DNA from: Vibrio intestinalis | Lineage (GTDB): Bacteria; Pseudomonadota; Gammaproteobacteria; Enterobacterales; Vibrionaceae | Length of the DNA stretch: 64,000 bases | NCBI RefSeq assembly: GCF_025195085.2 | Contig: NZ_JANAVY020000002.1 | Location: forward strand, 124,001-188,000 | Reading direction: 5' to 3' | Shown: in pieces, positions 25,917-34,509 of the stretch | Layout of the letters: every line of letters begins with the position of its first letter | Position numbering within the stretch: position 1 is the first letter of the stretch | Translations under genes and position numbers: made by a program | Notes under the pieces: model-generated | Seen by the model: only the letters and a program-made list of their open reading frames with translations | What the model was told of the DNA's origin: nothing | Database searches by the model: none

Positions 25917-27116
25917 GTGGCTCGCATTCCCGTTGTCATTTTGCACGGCTTTCTTGGTTCAGGAAAAACCACTCTTCTTCGCAGCATTATCACTCGCTCT
26001 AATGATGAGCATCCGGCCCCTTCTGTGTTAGTGAATGACATGAGTGAATTGGATGTTGATGGCGTGCTCATCGCCAATACTGATGCCGTCAATGAAGAAC
26101 AAGGCAACTTTGTCACTATCAGTGGTGACAGTGTGAGTAGCCCAAATGGCGTTAAGCAACTGCACAAGAGCCTCAAAACCCTTGCCAGTCAAAAACCTGC
26201 GTGGATTTTGATAGAAACCTCGGGCAGCAGCCACCCTCTGCCATTAGTGGAATACTTCCAAGGCCAAAACAAATTCCGCCTGAGCAGTGTCATTACACTG
26301 GTTGATGCGACATGGCTAGCGCAAGACTTTAATGCTGGGAAATCGCTGCTCCCAAACTGGCAAAATAATCTTGCGCAAGATAAACGCGGAATAGAAAATT
26401 TGCTGGTTGAACAGATCATGTTCTCCAATCAAATATTGCTCACTAAAGCCGATCGATTAGATCCCCAGGCCATTCAAACCATAGGCCAAAGCATCCATCC
26501 AATTAACCCTTATGCCTCTATTACCAGTGTGAGTTGGGGTAATATTTCAGCGCAACACTTATTGCAAAACCAAGAATACAACTACCATCTTGTGGCGCAG
26601 CTCACCGAAGAATTAAGAGCGCAAGCCAACGCGCCATTGAATCTTTCAGGTAAAACGAATCAGAGAATTGTCGCCAAAGTACTTGAAGACGATCGCCCTT
26701 TTCACCCAGAAAGATTGTGGCAAGCCTGCCATCAGCACTTAACTAAAGGGGTATTTCGCAGCAAAGGTTTTTTTTGGTTGCCCACCAGAGATGATGTTTC
26801 ATTACTTTGGAGCCAAACCAACGGCAGTGTTGGCTTAGAGGTGGTTGGCTTTTGGCGTGCCGCAGCATTAGAAGACGATGGACAAAACCTTACCCAAGCA
26901 CAAAGACAAATTGTACAGCAGAAAATCGATAGTACAGACAGCCGTTTTGGCGATCGCCGCTGTAAGTTGACTGTTATCGGCCAGACCGACGAAGTAGATG
27001 GCTTTATTCAAGCTCTCAAAAAGTGTTTGCTCACCAAAAGTGAATTAGTGGATTGGCAAAATGGCAAACCTTTTGCCGACCCGTGGCCACAAAAAGTGGC
27101 GAAGTTAGTTAGCTAA
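25917..27116 (+). CDS. CobW/COG0523 G3E-family GTPase lacking the CxCC motif
   Basis: 399 residues: Walker A GFLGSGKTT (11-19), a Walker B region ILIETSG (97-103), guanine-specificity motif LLTKADR, and the C-terminal CobW domain with FWLPTRDDV. These proteins act as metallochaperones, often in zinc shortage. The metal motif GCxCC should be near residues 70-75 but reads GDSVSS here, so all Cys are lost. Start is GTG with AAGGA ten bases upstream. The Zur-like box just before suggests zinc control. Confidence 0.85.
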   Translation: MARIPVVILHGFLGSGKTTLLRSIITRSNDEHPAPSVLVNDMSELDVDGVLIANTDAVNEEQGNFVTISGDSVSSPNGVKQLHKSLKTLASQKPAWILIETSGSSHPLPLVEYFQGQNKFRLSSVITLVDATWLAQDFNAGKSLLPNWQNNLAQDKRGIENLLVEQIMFSNQILLTKADRLDPQAIQTIGQSIHPINPYASITSVSWGNISAQHLLQNQEYNYHLVAQLTEELRAQANAPLNLSGKTNQRIVAKVLEDDRPFHPERLWQACHQHLTKGVFRSKGFFWLPTRDDVSLLWSQTNGSVGLEVVGFWRAAALEDDGQNLTQAQRQIVQQKIDSTDSRFGDRRCKLTVIGQTDEVDGFIQALKKCLLTKSELVDWQNGKPFADPWPQKVAKLVS

Positions 27117-27144
27117 TAGCTGGAGCAGTCGTATATAGATAACA

Positions 27145-27729
27145 CTATTTAATCGAGGCAAGAAGTAAATCCGTCGCCTCAATTGCGTGCTGCTCTATCT
27201 CAGCTTTGCTCATAGCAGCCAGTCCTAATAAAGCCCCCGAACGCGGGGCTAACAGCATACCTAGCCACAATTCTATTTTCCTCTCAGATCGCGTAAGACC
27301 AAATCGTTCGTCAAAGAATGTCTCTAGCACATGACGTGTGTCATTGGGACCAATACTCATAAAACTTTCCACCACTTCTGGAGCTTGTGCAGCCTCAGCT
27401 ATCAATAATCTTTGCGTTGCGATGTGCTCCGCTGATAAATGAAATTGAACGAATTCAGTGGCAAACGTAATCAAAGCTTCACGCGCATCTTGTAGAGCTA
27501 AATGCTGAGAAGAACGGTCATTATAATTAGCGCCTATTTGCTGCAAAGTTTCATGAAAAAGCTGTATTTTCGAAGGAAAATAACGATAAAGCGTTTGTTT
27601 TGTTATCTTAGCTTGTGAAGCAATCCCGTCCATACTGGCTGCGCTATATCCCTCTGATAAGAATATCGATTTTGCCGAATCTAAAATCGCGCGCCTTTTC
27701 TTTTCTCTGTTTTGTTCAATTTTACTCAT
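27145..27729 (-). CDS. TetR family repressor of the adjacent transporter
   Basis: 194 residues from the ATG at 27729, with GAGG six bases upstream; the longer open frame overlaps operator 1. The HTH is clear (about 12-58: AILDSAKSIFLSEGYSAASMDGIASQAKITKQTLYRYFPSK) and the C-terminal domain is of the AefR type. Two palindromes in the divergent region flank and overlap the promoter of the DMT gene, so the repressor should control itself and that gene. Confidence 0.9.
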   Translation of the reverse strand: MSKIEQNREKKRRAILDSAKSIFLSEGYSAASMDGIASQAKITKQTLYRYFPSKIQLFHETLQQIGANYNDRSSQHLALQDAREALITFATEFVQFHLSAEHIATQRLLIAEAAQAPEVVESFMSIGPNDTRHVLETFFDERFGLTRSERKIELWLGMLLAPRSGALLGLAAMSKAEIEQHAIEATDLLLASIK

Positions 27730-27748
27730 CATCAGCCTCAAATCATTA

Positions 27749-27768
27749 ATCATACTTGTTAGTATGAT
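27749..27768. promoter_or_regulatory. TetR operator 1
   Basis: Perfect 8-base arms ATCATACT / AGTATGAT around TGTT, 20 bases before the tetR ATG. Confidence 0.75.
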
Positions 27769-27773
27769 TTTTA

Positions 27774-27802
27774 TTGACAGAGTATCATTATAAAACCATA
27801 CT
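27774..27802 (+). promoter_or_regulatory. Promoter of the DMT transporter gene
   Basis: TTGACA and CATACT separated by 17 bases; the -10 hexamer forms the left arm of operator 2, so bound repressor would block RNA polymerase. Confidence 0.6.
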
Positions 27803-27812
27803 CGCCAGTATG
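27797..27812. promoter_or_regulatory. TetR operator 2
   Basis: CATACT / AGTATG around CGCC, the same half-sites as operator 1, 48 bases downstream, overlapping the -10 of the transporter promoter. Confidence 0.72.
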
Positions 27813-27833
27813 ATTTTATAATGGAGAACTTTT

Positions 27834-28721
27834 ATGACGACTCTTATTACCCGAGCTTTCGCCAACAACAACTACCGAACTCGTGGGTTTCTTATCGCTT
27901 TAATTGGAGCGTTACTCATGAGTATTGACCCCGTATTCATCCGTTTTGCTGGAGTAAGTGGCTTTGATACTGCTTTCTTGTTCGGCCTATTTAGCGCTAT
28001 TTCAATGCCAGTGTTGCTTAAAGCAACCGATAAAAGAGGTATAAAACAGGCTGTCTTTCAAAGCGGTTGGCCCTTGTTGTTTGCAGGCATACTGATGCTT
28101 GGTAGTGCTTCAGGGCTTGTGTTCAGTATCAAAAATACTTCAATCGCCAACACCTTTATCATCCTAAGTGCATCACCTGCGATTGCCGCTATCTTTAGCT
28201 GGCTTATATTGCGAGAAAAAACCAGCCGCTCCACCATCGCAGCGATTGTCGCCGTTATGGTCGGGATCGGCATTGTCGTGTCAGGCTCAATGAGCTCAGG
28301 TCATTGGTTTGGCGATGCTCTCGCACTTTTTTCCGTTATTTGTCTTGGACTTATGTTTACCTTGCTACGCAAGTATCAACAAGTGAGCAGATTAGCGAGT
28401 GTTGGCTTCGGGGGACTTCTACTCGCCATCGTAATGGCGTTTTTTGCTGAGCCAAGCAGTTATAGCATCAGTACATGGGTCATTATGGGAGCGATGGGAT
28501 TATTCAGCGCACCACTCGGTCGCGTAATGTCTATGGTCGCGACTCGCTATATCACAGCAGCAGAGGTTTCAATGACGTTGATGCTAGAAACAGTCCTCGC
28601 TCCTATCTGGGGATTTTTATTCTTTACTGAGATGCCAACACTGACCAGTGTGATCGGGGGCATAATTATTTTGATCACTATTTTGCTTTACACCCTTACA
28701 TCAATGAAAGGCGAACAATAG
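27834..28721 (+). CDS. EamA/DMT family transporter
   Basis: 295 residues with ten predicted membrane helices in two EamA repeats (about 18-150 and 160-290), the usual drug/metabolite transporter layout. The substrate is unknown; efflux is inferred from its tight TetR control. GGAG lies eight bases before the ATG. A TrmO-like gene follows after 10 bases, so the two are one operon. Confidence 0.88.
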   Translation: MTTLITRAFANNNYRTRGFLIALIGALLMSIDPVFIRFAGVSGFDTAFLFGLFSAISMPVLLKATDKRGIKQAVFQSGWPLLFAGILMLGSASGLVFSIKNTSIANTFIILSASPAIAAIFSWLILREKTSRSTIAAIVAVMVGIGIVVSGSMSSGHWFGDALALFSVICLGLMFTLLRKYQQVSRLASVGFGGLLLAIVMAFFAEPSSYSISTWVIMGAMGLFSAPLGRVMSMVATRYITAAEVSMTLMLETVLAPIWGFLFFTEMPTLTSVIGGIIILITILLYTLTSMKGEQ

Positions 28722-28731
28722 GAGTAATTAC

Positions 28732-29130
28732 ATGAGAACAGAGATCACTTATATCGGGACTATCGCAACACCTTATACATCACTAACCCAATGCCCTAAT
28801 AACATCGATGCGAGCGGTCCTAGTTGTCAAATCACGTTGTTTGACTCATATAAATCAGGCTTAGAGGGGCTCAAAACTGGTGAAGAAATTTTGGTTCTGT
28901 ATTGGTTAGAGCAAGCGCAGCGAGATCAAATGGTTCAAGAAGGTAAGCAAGGGATAACCAAAGGAACTTTTGCACTGCGTTCCCCACACCGACCAAACCC
29001 AATAGGCGCGGCCGTATTATCAATCGAGTCGATCAATAATGGTTGTATCACGGTAAAAGGATTAGATTGCCTAGACGGAACGCCGGTCATAGATATTAAG
29101 CCCGCGATTAAAAAAGAATTGAGCGATTAA
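28732..29130 (+). CDS. TrmO-like (TsaA/YaeB domain) SAM-dependent methyltransferase
   Basis: 132-residue single TsaA-like beta-barrel domain. Family motifs are the opening YIGTIATPY, the GTFALRSPHRPNPIG segment and LDGTPVIDIKP. Full-length TrmO, which methylates t6A37 in threonine tRNAs, is about 235 residues; this one lacks the C-terminal domain, like the shorter archaeal and plasmid-type forms. It shares an operon with a TetR-controlled transporter, so a separate methylation role linked to that efflux system is possible. Confidence 0.85.
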   Translation: MRTEITYIGTIATPYTSLTQCPNNIDASGPSCQITLFDSYKSGLEGLKTGEEILVLYWLEQAQRDQMVQEGKQGITKGTFALRSPHRPNPIGAAVLSIESINNGCITVKGLDCLDGTPVIDIKPAIKKELSD

Positions 29131-29158
29131 AGTAACGGAATCTACCCATACAAACATC

Positions 29159-29185
29159 AAAGAGGCAGCCATCGGCTGCCTCTTT
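29159..29185. terminator. Bidirectional terminator
   Basis: A 12 bp stem AAAGAGGCAGCC / GGCTGCCTCTTT with a three-base loop between two convergent genes. Confidence 0.8.
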
Positions 29186-29187
29186 GC

Positions 29188-29508
29188 TTACTTATCTTTC
29201 TGGCGCGCTTCAAATGCCGCCAATTGCTCTGGCGTTGCCTTAGGCTGATGGTTTTGTTTCCACTCATCATAAGTCATGCCGTAGACGCGCTCACGGGCGT
29301 CATCGATATCTAAATCTAAGCCTTGCTGCTCCGCTTCCGCTTTGTACCATTTACTAAAACAATTTCGGCAGAATCCTGCCAAAATCATCAAATCAATATT
29401 TTGCACATCTTTATTGTCATCAAGATGCGCTAACAAACGACGAAAAACCTGTGCATCTAGCTTGTCTTGTTGCTCTTGGGTTAGATTTTTATATTTAAAG
29501 TCAGCCAC
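29188..29508 (-). CDS. DUF1244 family protein
   Basis: 106 residues from a GTG at 29508, which has AAGGA seven bases upstream; the open frame continues further but without a ribosome site, and DUF1244 proteins are about this long. It is a helical domain with the motif LMILAGFCRNCFSKWY (Cys-x2-Cys) and ending YGMTYDEWK. It is soluble and its function is not established. Confidence 0.88.
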   Translation of the reverse strand: MADFKYKNLTQEQQDKLDAQVFRRLLAHLDDNKDVQNIDLMILAGFCRNCFSKWYKAEAEQQGLDLDIDDARERVYGMTYDEWKQNHQPKATPEQLAAFEARQKDK

Positions 29509-29558
29509 TTTACTTTCCTTTTTATAATGAGTTTTAAGCGAGTATAAACCAGCCATAA

Positions 29559-29590
29559 AAAAACGCCCAAGCATTCACTTGGGCGTTTTT
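29559..29590 (-). terminator. Terminator of the Tim44-like gene
   Basis: AAAAACGCCCAAG / CTTGGGCGTTTTT with a six-base loop, T-rich on the minus strand, 23 bases past the stop. Confidence 0.85.
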
Positions 29591-29612
29591 AGCAATGTTA
29601 GGTAGGTAACAA

Positions 29613-30488
29613 TTAACCTTGAATACCGACAATCAACCAAGGTGCATTTGGCACGGTTAGATCACGCTCTAGATGCCAGATGTCTTCGATATTTTCTTCA
29701 ATACCTTCAACAGCATCACGGTAGCGGCCACTAAACTGCAAGCTAAGCTGCGCTTTATTGGCGTCGTAGTCAGCACGTACGATTTCCGCATCAACGTACA
29801 TCACGTCAGTATGCTGGTCACCGCTTAGTTTTGCACGCTCATCTTTCAAGTCTTGGTATAGGCTTGGTGAAACGTATTCTTCAATCGTCTCAAGCTGATT
29901 GTGGTTCCACGCACCTTGCAAAATACGGTAGTGCTCACGCGAACCATTCACAAATGCCGCTTGGTCAAAACCCGGTGGGAAGTTGTGAGGTACATCAGTT
30001 TGCGAACCGAAGCCAAAACCGCCTTGGTTAGTATTTGGCTGCTGCTCGAAGTTGTGCACGTTTGGTTGCTCAAACTTAGGCGCATTACCACCAAAAGCTG
30101 GCTGTTGGCGTTGGTGCTGGTTCATACTACCTTGCTTCGCCCCGAGTAGCCCGCGCATCAGTTTAAAGATCACAAACGCGATCAAACCCATGATAAGAAT
30201 ATCCATAAACTGGATACCTTCAAACGCGCCACCGAAGAATGCAGCAAGTAGACCACCCGCCAATAGGCCGCCTAGAATACCGCCCGTCAAGCCTTTTTTG
30301 CTTGAGCTTGGTTTTGCTGTTTGGTCTTTACCGATGGTGTTGGTGTTTTGTTTTTGTTGTTTAGGTGCAGGCGCTGTCTTAAAGCTCTTGCCAAAAGACT
30401 TACCACCACCAAACTTTTTAGCTTCCGCTATAGGCGTAATGGCAACAGAGACCATCAATAACGCCACTAGAGAAAAAAGTCGTTTCAT
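29613..30488 (-). CDS. Tim44-like domain membrane protein
   Basis: 291 residues: N-terminal signal (to about 23), a basic Gly/Lys/Gln-rich linker, a hydrophobic hairpin (about 67-112, GGILGGLLAGGLLAAFFGG and a second helix), a Gln/Asn-rich linker, then a Tim44-like domain from about 175 to the end. Bacterial members are inner-membrane proteins with the C-terminal domain outside the membrane; no activity is established. Single gene with its own terminator. Confidence 0.87.
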   Translation of the reverse strand: MKRLFSLVALLMVSVAITPIAEAKKFGGGKSFGKSFKTAPAPKQQKQNTNTIGKDQTAKPSSSKKGLTGGILGGLLAGGLLAAFFGGAFEGIQFMDILIMGLIAFVIFKLMRGLLGAKQGSMNQHQRQQPAFGGNAPKFEQPNVHNFEQQPNTNQGGFGFGSQTDVPHNFPPGFDQAAFVNGSREHYRILQGAWNHNQLETIEEYVSPSLYQDLKDERAKLSGDQHTDVMYVDAEIVRADYDANKAQLSLQFSGRYRDAVEGIEENIEDIWHLERDLTVPNAPWLIVGIQG

Positions 30489-30541
30489 GTTTTTCCTTAG
30501 GGTACTTTACTTTCAATTTTAATATTAGCGCTCTCTATAGA

Positions 30542-30556
30542 AGATTGGAACAATCT
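30542..30556. repeat. Palindrome upstream of the Tim44-like gene
   Basis: AGATTG-GAA-CAATCT, 53 bases upstream of the start on that strand; a possible operator. Confidence 0.3.
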
Positions 30557-30638
30557 ATACTTGAATTCATGTATCAGAATATTGCAATTATGCTACTCGA
30601 GGCGGTTGACGCTAGTGGTAGTACCTCATTAGAATATT

Positions 30639-30649
30639 GAACATTGTTC
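30639..30649. promoter_or_regulatory. Candidate operator of the TetR gene at 30683
   Basis: GAACA-T-TGTTC, 33 bases before the ATG, a fitting position for autoregulation. Confidence 0.4.
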
Positions 30650-30682
30650 TTTTAACTTAAGCTATTCATTTCCTAGATAACT

Positions 30683-31273
30683 ATGGCACGTAGAAACGAT
30701 CACACCCGCGAACAACTCATCGCACTGACTTTGAAGACGGTAAAAGAGTTTTTAGAAGATAACTCTTACCATGAGCTCAGCCTGCGGAAAATCGCCAATA
30801 TGATTGGTTACGTTCCTAGTACCTTGGTGAATGTATTTGGCAACTACAATCTTTTGTTGCTGCATGCCGTCGCGCAAACCATCGATGAGCTTTCTGTTGA
30901 AGCGAAAAAAGTCGTGAATAAGAGCAAAGATCCAAAGACGGCTTTATATCAGTTAGCCTATCTTTATCATGAGTTTGCTCAGCGTCATCCTCATCGTTGG
31001 CAGTTGATCTTTGAGCACAATATGAATGGCGAAACGCTGCCTGAATGGCAAAGCGAGCGTATTGATAATATGACGGGGATGCTTGAAAGCTTACTGCGCG
31101 TGCTCGCACCACAGCGCTCTGATGCAGAGGTGCTGCAAGCGAGCCGTGTGTTGTGGTCTGGTGTTCATGGCATCACGCTACTGAGCGTAGATGACAAGTT
31201 CTTCGCCGCAGAACCAATTGATGGCAACCAGCTCATTGAGAACTTACTTTCAAACTATCTAGCCAACTGGTAA
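30683..31273 (+). CDS. TetR family regulator (WHG-type C-terminal domain)
   Basis: 196 residues. The N-terminal HTH is visible (about 10-55: REQLIALTLKTVKEF, then LSLRKIANMIGYVPSTLVNVFGNYN), and the C-terminal domain ends with the GVHGITLLS stretch of the WHG group. It lies 16 bases upstream of an LplT-PlsC fusion on the same strand, so it is cotranscribed and may regulate it. Confidence 0.88.
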   Translation: MARRNDHTREQLIALTLKTVKEFLEDNSYHELSLRKIANMIGYVPSTLVNVFGNYNLLLLHAVAQTIDELSVEAKKVVNKSKDPKTALYQLAYLYHEFAQRHPHRWQLIFEHNMNGETLPEWQSERIDNMTGMLESLLRVLAPQRSDAEVLQASRVLWSGVHGITLLSVDDKFFAAEPIDGNQLIENLLSNYLANW

Positions 31274-31289
31274 CGCAAAAGGACATGCA

Positions 31290-33164
31290 ATGCCACAGCA
31301 AAATCAAGCGTCGCTTTTAACTCAGAGACGCTTCTTACCCTACTTCATCACCCAGTTTTTTGGCGCATTCAACGACAATATTTTTAAAAACGTTCTCTTG
31401 TTGTTTGTCGCGTTCGCTGGCGCAGGGGCTTTGCCTGCCTCAAGTAATCTCTTTATAAACCTTGCTGCTGGCCTATTCATTTTACCCTTTTTCCTTTTCT
31501 CCGCTTCCGCAGGCGTATTAGCCGACAAATATGAGAAATCTTGGTTTATCCGCAAAGTGAAGTTGGCTGAAATTGGCATCATGTGTCTTGGTGCGATAGG
31601 TTTCTTGACCCAAAGCTACGTGATATTGCTGTTTCTACTCTTTTTAATGGGTACGCAATCGGCCTTCTTCGGCCCAGTCAAATATGCGCTATTGCCGCAG
31701 CAACTTAAACCTAAAGAGCTCGTACCGGGCAACGCGTTAGTTGAAACGGGCACCTTCTTGGCTATCTTGCTGGGTACACTAGGCGCAGGGGTGATTGCCT
31801 CTATTGATCATGCACGTTACGTGGCAGCAGGCAGCGTCGTTTTATTTGCTCTACTCGGCTACCTTGCCAGCCGCTCCATTCCAGAAGCGCCTGCCGCCGC
31901 ACCAGACCTTAAATTCCGTTGGCAGCCTATTACTCAGACGAAACAGACGATTGCGATCGCCAAATCTGACCGCGTGATCTTCCAATCAATCATGGCAATT
32001 AGCTGGTTCTGGTTCTTGGGCGCGGCCTATCTAACTCAATTTCCTAACTTCACCAAAATTTATCTCAATGGCAATGAAAGTGCGGTTTCGTTTCTGCTCG
32101 CACTGTTTTCCGTGGGGATTGCGATAGGCTCATTGGCCTGCGATAAACTGTCTAACCACCGTATTGAAGTAGGCATAGTGCCATTAGGCAGTTTAGGCAT
32201 CACCATCTTTGGTTGGTTAATGGCTCGTTCCGTGCCTGAAACCTTGCCGGAGTTTAGTAGCTTTATCGAATTCATCAGCCATCAACCACTTTGGCCGGTG
32301 TTCGCTTACCTGCTTTTATTAGGCGCTTCAGGTGGCGTGTTCATCGTACCTTTATACGCCATGATGCAACAACGCGCTAAAATCACACAGCGCGCGCAGG
32401 TTATCGCTGCGCTCAATATCTATAACTCACTATTTATGGTCGGTAGCGCAATACTCGGCATTATTTGTCTAAGTGTCATTGAACTGACCATTCCACAGTT
32501 GTTTGCGCTACTGGCTGCGCTCAACTTATTGGTGGCGGGTTACCTATTCCTTCAAGTGCCTATTTTTGTGGTGCGTTTTTTAATGTGGGTTGTAACTCAC
32601 ACCATGTACCGCGTTAATCACAAGAACTTACATCACTTGCCCGAGAAAGGCGGAGCTCTGATCGTATGTAACCATGTAAGCTACATGGATGCGCTACTGC
32701 TCAGTGCGGTATGTCCGAGGCTTATTCGCTTTGTAATGGAAGAAGAATACGCCAACTTGCCGCCGTTAAGGCGCTTCCTGAAACGCGCGGGCGTTATCCC
32801 AATCTCTGCCACACGAAGAGGCTCTATTCGCACCGCATTTTCCGAAGTCGAACAAGCACTCAATGAAGGACATATTGTGTGTATCTTCCCTGAAGGTAGG
32901 CTTACCTCGGATGGCGAGATGAACGAATTTATGCGCGGGATGGATATCATCTTACGCCGCAGTCCAGTGCCAGTAATTCCTATGGCACTAAAAGGGCTTT
33001 GGGGCAGTTATTTCAGCCGATACAAAGGCCGCGCATGTAAGGGCAGACCAAAACGATTCTGGTCAAAACTTGAAATTGAAGCTGGCGAACCTGTTGATCC
33101 CAAAAGCGCCACCACTTTGGTGATGCATGAAAAGGTATCAGCATTACGAGGCGATTGGCGCTAA
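31290..33164 (+). CDS. LplT-like MFS transporter fused to a PlsC-type acyltransferase
   Basis: 624 residues in two modules. Residues 1-420 are an MFS permease of the lysophospholipid flippase type, with about 12 helices and the FGAFNDNIFKN entry typical of LplT. Residues 430-624 are a 1-acylglycerol-3-phosphate acyltransferase domain with the HX4D motif at His462-Asp467 and FPEGR at 533-537. Related three-domain proteins (LplT-Aas) also have an acyl-ACP ligase; it is absent here. The protein may flip a lysophospholipid inward and reacylate it. AAGGA lies six bases before the ATG. Confidence 0.88.
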   Translation: MPQQNQASLLTQRRFLPYFITQFFGAFNDNIFKNVLLLFVAFAGAGALPASSNLFINLAAGLFILPFFLFSASAGVLADKYEKSWFIRKVKLAEIGIMCLGAIGFLTQSYVILLFLLFLMGTQSAFFGPVKYALLPQQLKPKELVPGNALVETGTFLAILLGTLGAGVIASIDHARYVAAGSVVLFALLGYLASRSIPEAPAAAPDLKFRWQPITQTKQTIAIAKSDRVIFQSIMAISWFWFLGAAYLTQFPNFTKIYLNGNESAVSFLLALFSVGIAIGSLACDKLSNHRIEVGIVPLGSLGITIFGWLMARSVPETLPEFSSFIEFISHQPLWPVFAYLLLLGASGGVFIVPLYAMMQQRAKITQRAQVIAALNIYNSLFMVGSAILGIICLSVIELTIPQLFALLAALNLLVAGYLFLQVPIFVVRFLMWVVTHTMYRVNHKNLHHLPEKGGALIVCNHVSYMDALLLSAVCPRLIRFVMEEEYANLPPLRRFLKRAGVIPISATRRGSIRTAFSEVEQALNEGHIVCIFPEGRLTSDGEMNEFMRGMDIILRRSPVPVIPMALKGLWGSYFSRYKGRACKGRPKRFWSKLEIEAGEPVDPKSATTLVMHEKVSALRGDWR

Positions 33165-33197
33165 CAGCCCTACCCTTTTAGCTTATTAACTAAAGAG

Positions 33198-33224
33198 CGC
33201 CTGTTCAGTTTTTCTGAACAGGCG
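33198..33224 (+). terminator. Terminator after the LplT-PlsC gene
   Basis: An 11 bp stem CGCCTGTTCAG / CTGAACAGGCG with a five-T loop, followed by a short T pair; the stem is strong and the tail weak. Confidence 0.65.
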
Positions 33225-33307
33225 TTCAAAACATTCAGACTTACTGACCAACGCCGTTAGGCTAAAATAGCATTCTGTTTCGACACTTTTTTAATCCACC
33301 CATAATA

Positions 33308-34231
33308 ATGAACAACTATAAACACTATTTCATTTTTGCACTGGCTCTTATCGCTTGTTTAACACCGTATGTTACTTCCCCAACCGCGCTTGTTATTGGT
33401 TTTTTACTCGCGACTTTAGGCTTAGTGCCTAGCGAATTAAACCTCGCCAAGATCACCAAAAAGCTACTCGCCTACTCCATTGTTGGCTTAGGTTTTGGTA
33501 TTCACTTCGAGCAAGCGCTTGCCGTTACCTCTGATGGTATTGGCATCATCATCGCGACGATTTCGGGCACGTTAATCGTTGGTTGGTGGCTAACCAAAGC
33601 TCTTAAACTCGACCAAAAGTTGGGCTATTTAATTGCATCTGGCACGGCTATCTGTGGTGGCAGTGCGATTGCGGCTGTCTCTCCGGCGATTAAAGCTGAA
33701 GACGAACAAATTGGTTTAGCACTGGCAACTGTATTTGTGCTCAACTCTGTGGCGCTTTTTATCTTCCCAGTCATTGGCCACGCTCTAGGCTTAGATCAGC
33801 ACACATTCGGTACTTGGGCAGCGATTGCTATTCATGATACGTCTTCGGTCGTTGGCGCGGCATCTGCGTATGGAGAAGAAGCGCTAACAACCGCTACTAC
33901 TTTGAAGCTTGCACGTGCATTGTGGATTATCCCTGTCGCCTTTATTAGTGCGTTTATATTCCGCAATGATTCAAAGAAAATCACAATTCCTTATTTCATT
34001 CTTTTCTACTGTGCGGCAATCGGCATTAGTGATGCTTTGCCTCAGTTTGAAGCGGCATATCAGATCATTTTTGACTTAGCGAAGAAAACGCTAGTGGTAT
34101 GTTTGTTCTTGATTGGCTGTGGTATTTCGGTAGGAAAACTGCGTTCAGCAGGCGCAAAGCCGCTGATGTATGGCGTCACTCTTTGGGTGCTTGTCTCAAC
34201 GAGTTCGTTAGCTTGGTTAATGCTCGCTTAA
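33308..34231 (+). CDS. yeiH: YeiH-family putative sulfate exporter
   Basis: 307 residues, ten or more hydrophobic helices, PF03601 family. The conserved [12 protein letters not shown] and [10 protein letters not shown] segments are both present and usually mark the transport core. A YeiH-type role in sulfite or sulfate export is predicted for the family but is poorly tested. Single gene. Its stop overlaps by two bases the stop of a convergent small gene. Confidence 0.87.
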   Translation: MNNYKHYFIFALALIACLTPYVTSPTALVIGFLLATLGLVPSELNLAKITKKLLAYSIVGLGFGIHFEQALAVTSDGIGIIIATISGTLIVGWWLTKALKLDQKLGYLIASGTAICGGSAIAAVSPAIKAEDEQIGLALATVFVLNSVALFIFPVIGHALGLDQHTFGTWAAIAIHDTSSVVGAASAYGEEALTTATTLKLARALWIIPVAFISAFIFRNDSKKITIPYFILFYCAAIGISDALPQFEAAYQIIFDLAKKTLVVCLFLIGCGISVGKLRSAGAKPLMYGVTLWVLVSTSSLAWLMLA

Positions 34232-34401
34232 AGTTCTTCCGGCTCAAACACCTCTTTGCGGCGCTTATGCTTACGATAAAGGATAACCGCCGCAGCAACG
34301 CAAACAAACGCGACTAATTCAGCGATGGAGCGATACAAACCTAGAGTTTGCGTCGCCACCACGATACTCAGCAACGCAATCACAATTAATGCTAACTTCA
34401 C
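34228..34401 (-). CDS. Small two-helix membrane protein (57 aa)
   Basis: A gene read directly from the minus strand. It starts with GTG at 34401, with AAGGA eight bases upstream, and opens [20 protein letters not shown]. Two hydrophobic segments (1-20 and about 28-42) are joined by GLYRSIAE, and the tail RKHKRRKE then FEPEEL is first basic and then acidic. Codon use fits a real gene and the stop just overlaps that of yeiH. Function is unknown. Confidence 0.7.
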   Translation of the reverse strand: MKLALIVIALLSIVVATQTLGLYRSIAELVAFVCVAAAVILYRKHKRRKEVFEPEEL

Positions 34402-34509
34402 TTCTTATATCCTTATAAACAAGTTCACAATAGTTATTATGAATTATGGATATAAGAGTGAGAAATTCACTTTTGCTCTGTGATATAACTTTGAGTCACT
34501 AAAAACGAC

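Noticed and set aside
30052..30522. 156-codon plus-strand frame
   Set aside because: Antisense of the Tim44-like gene; Pro/Ala-rich shadow of a Gly-rich sequence.
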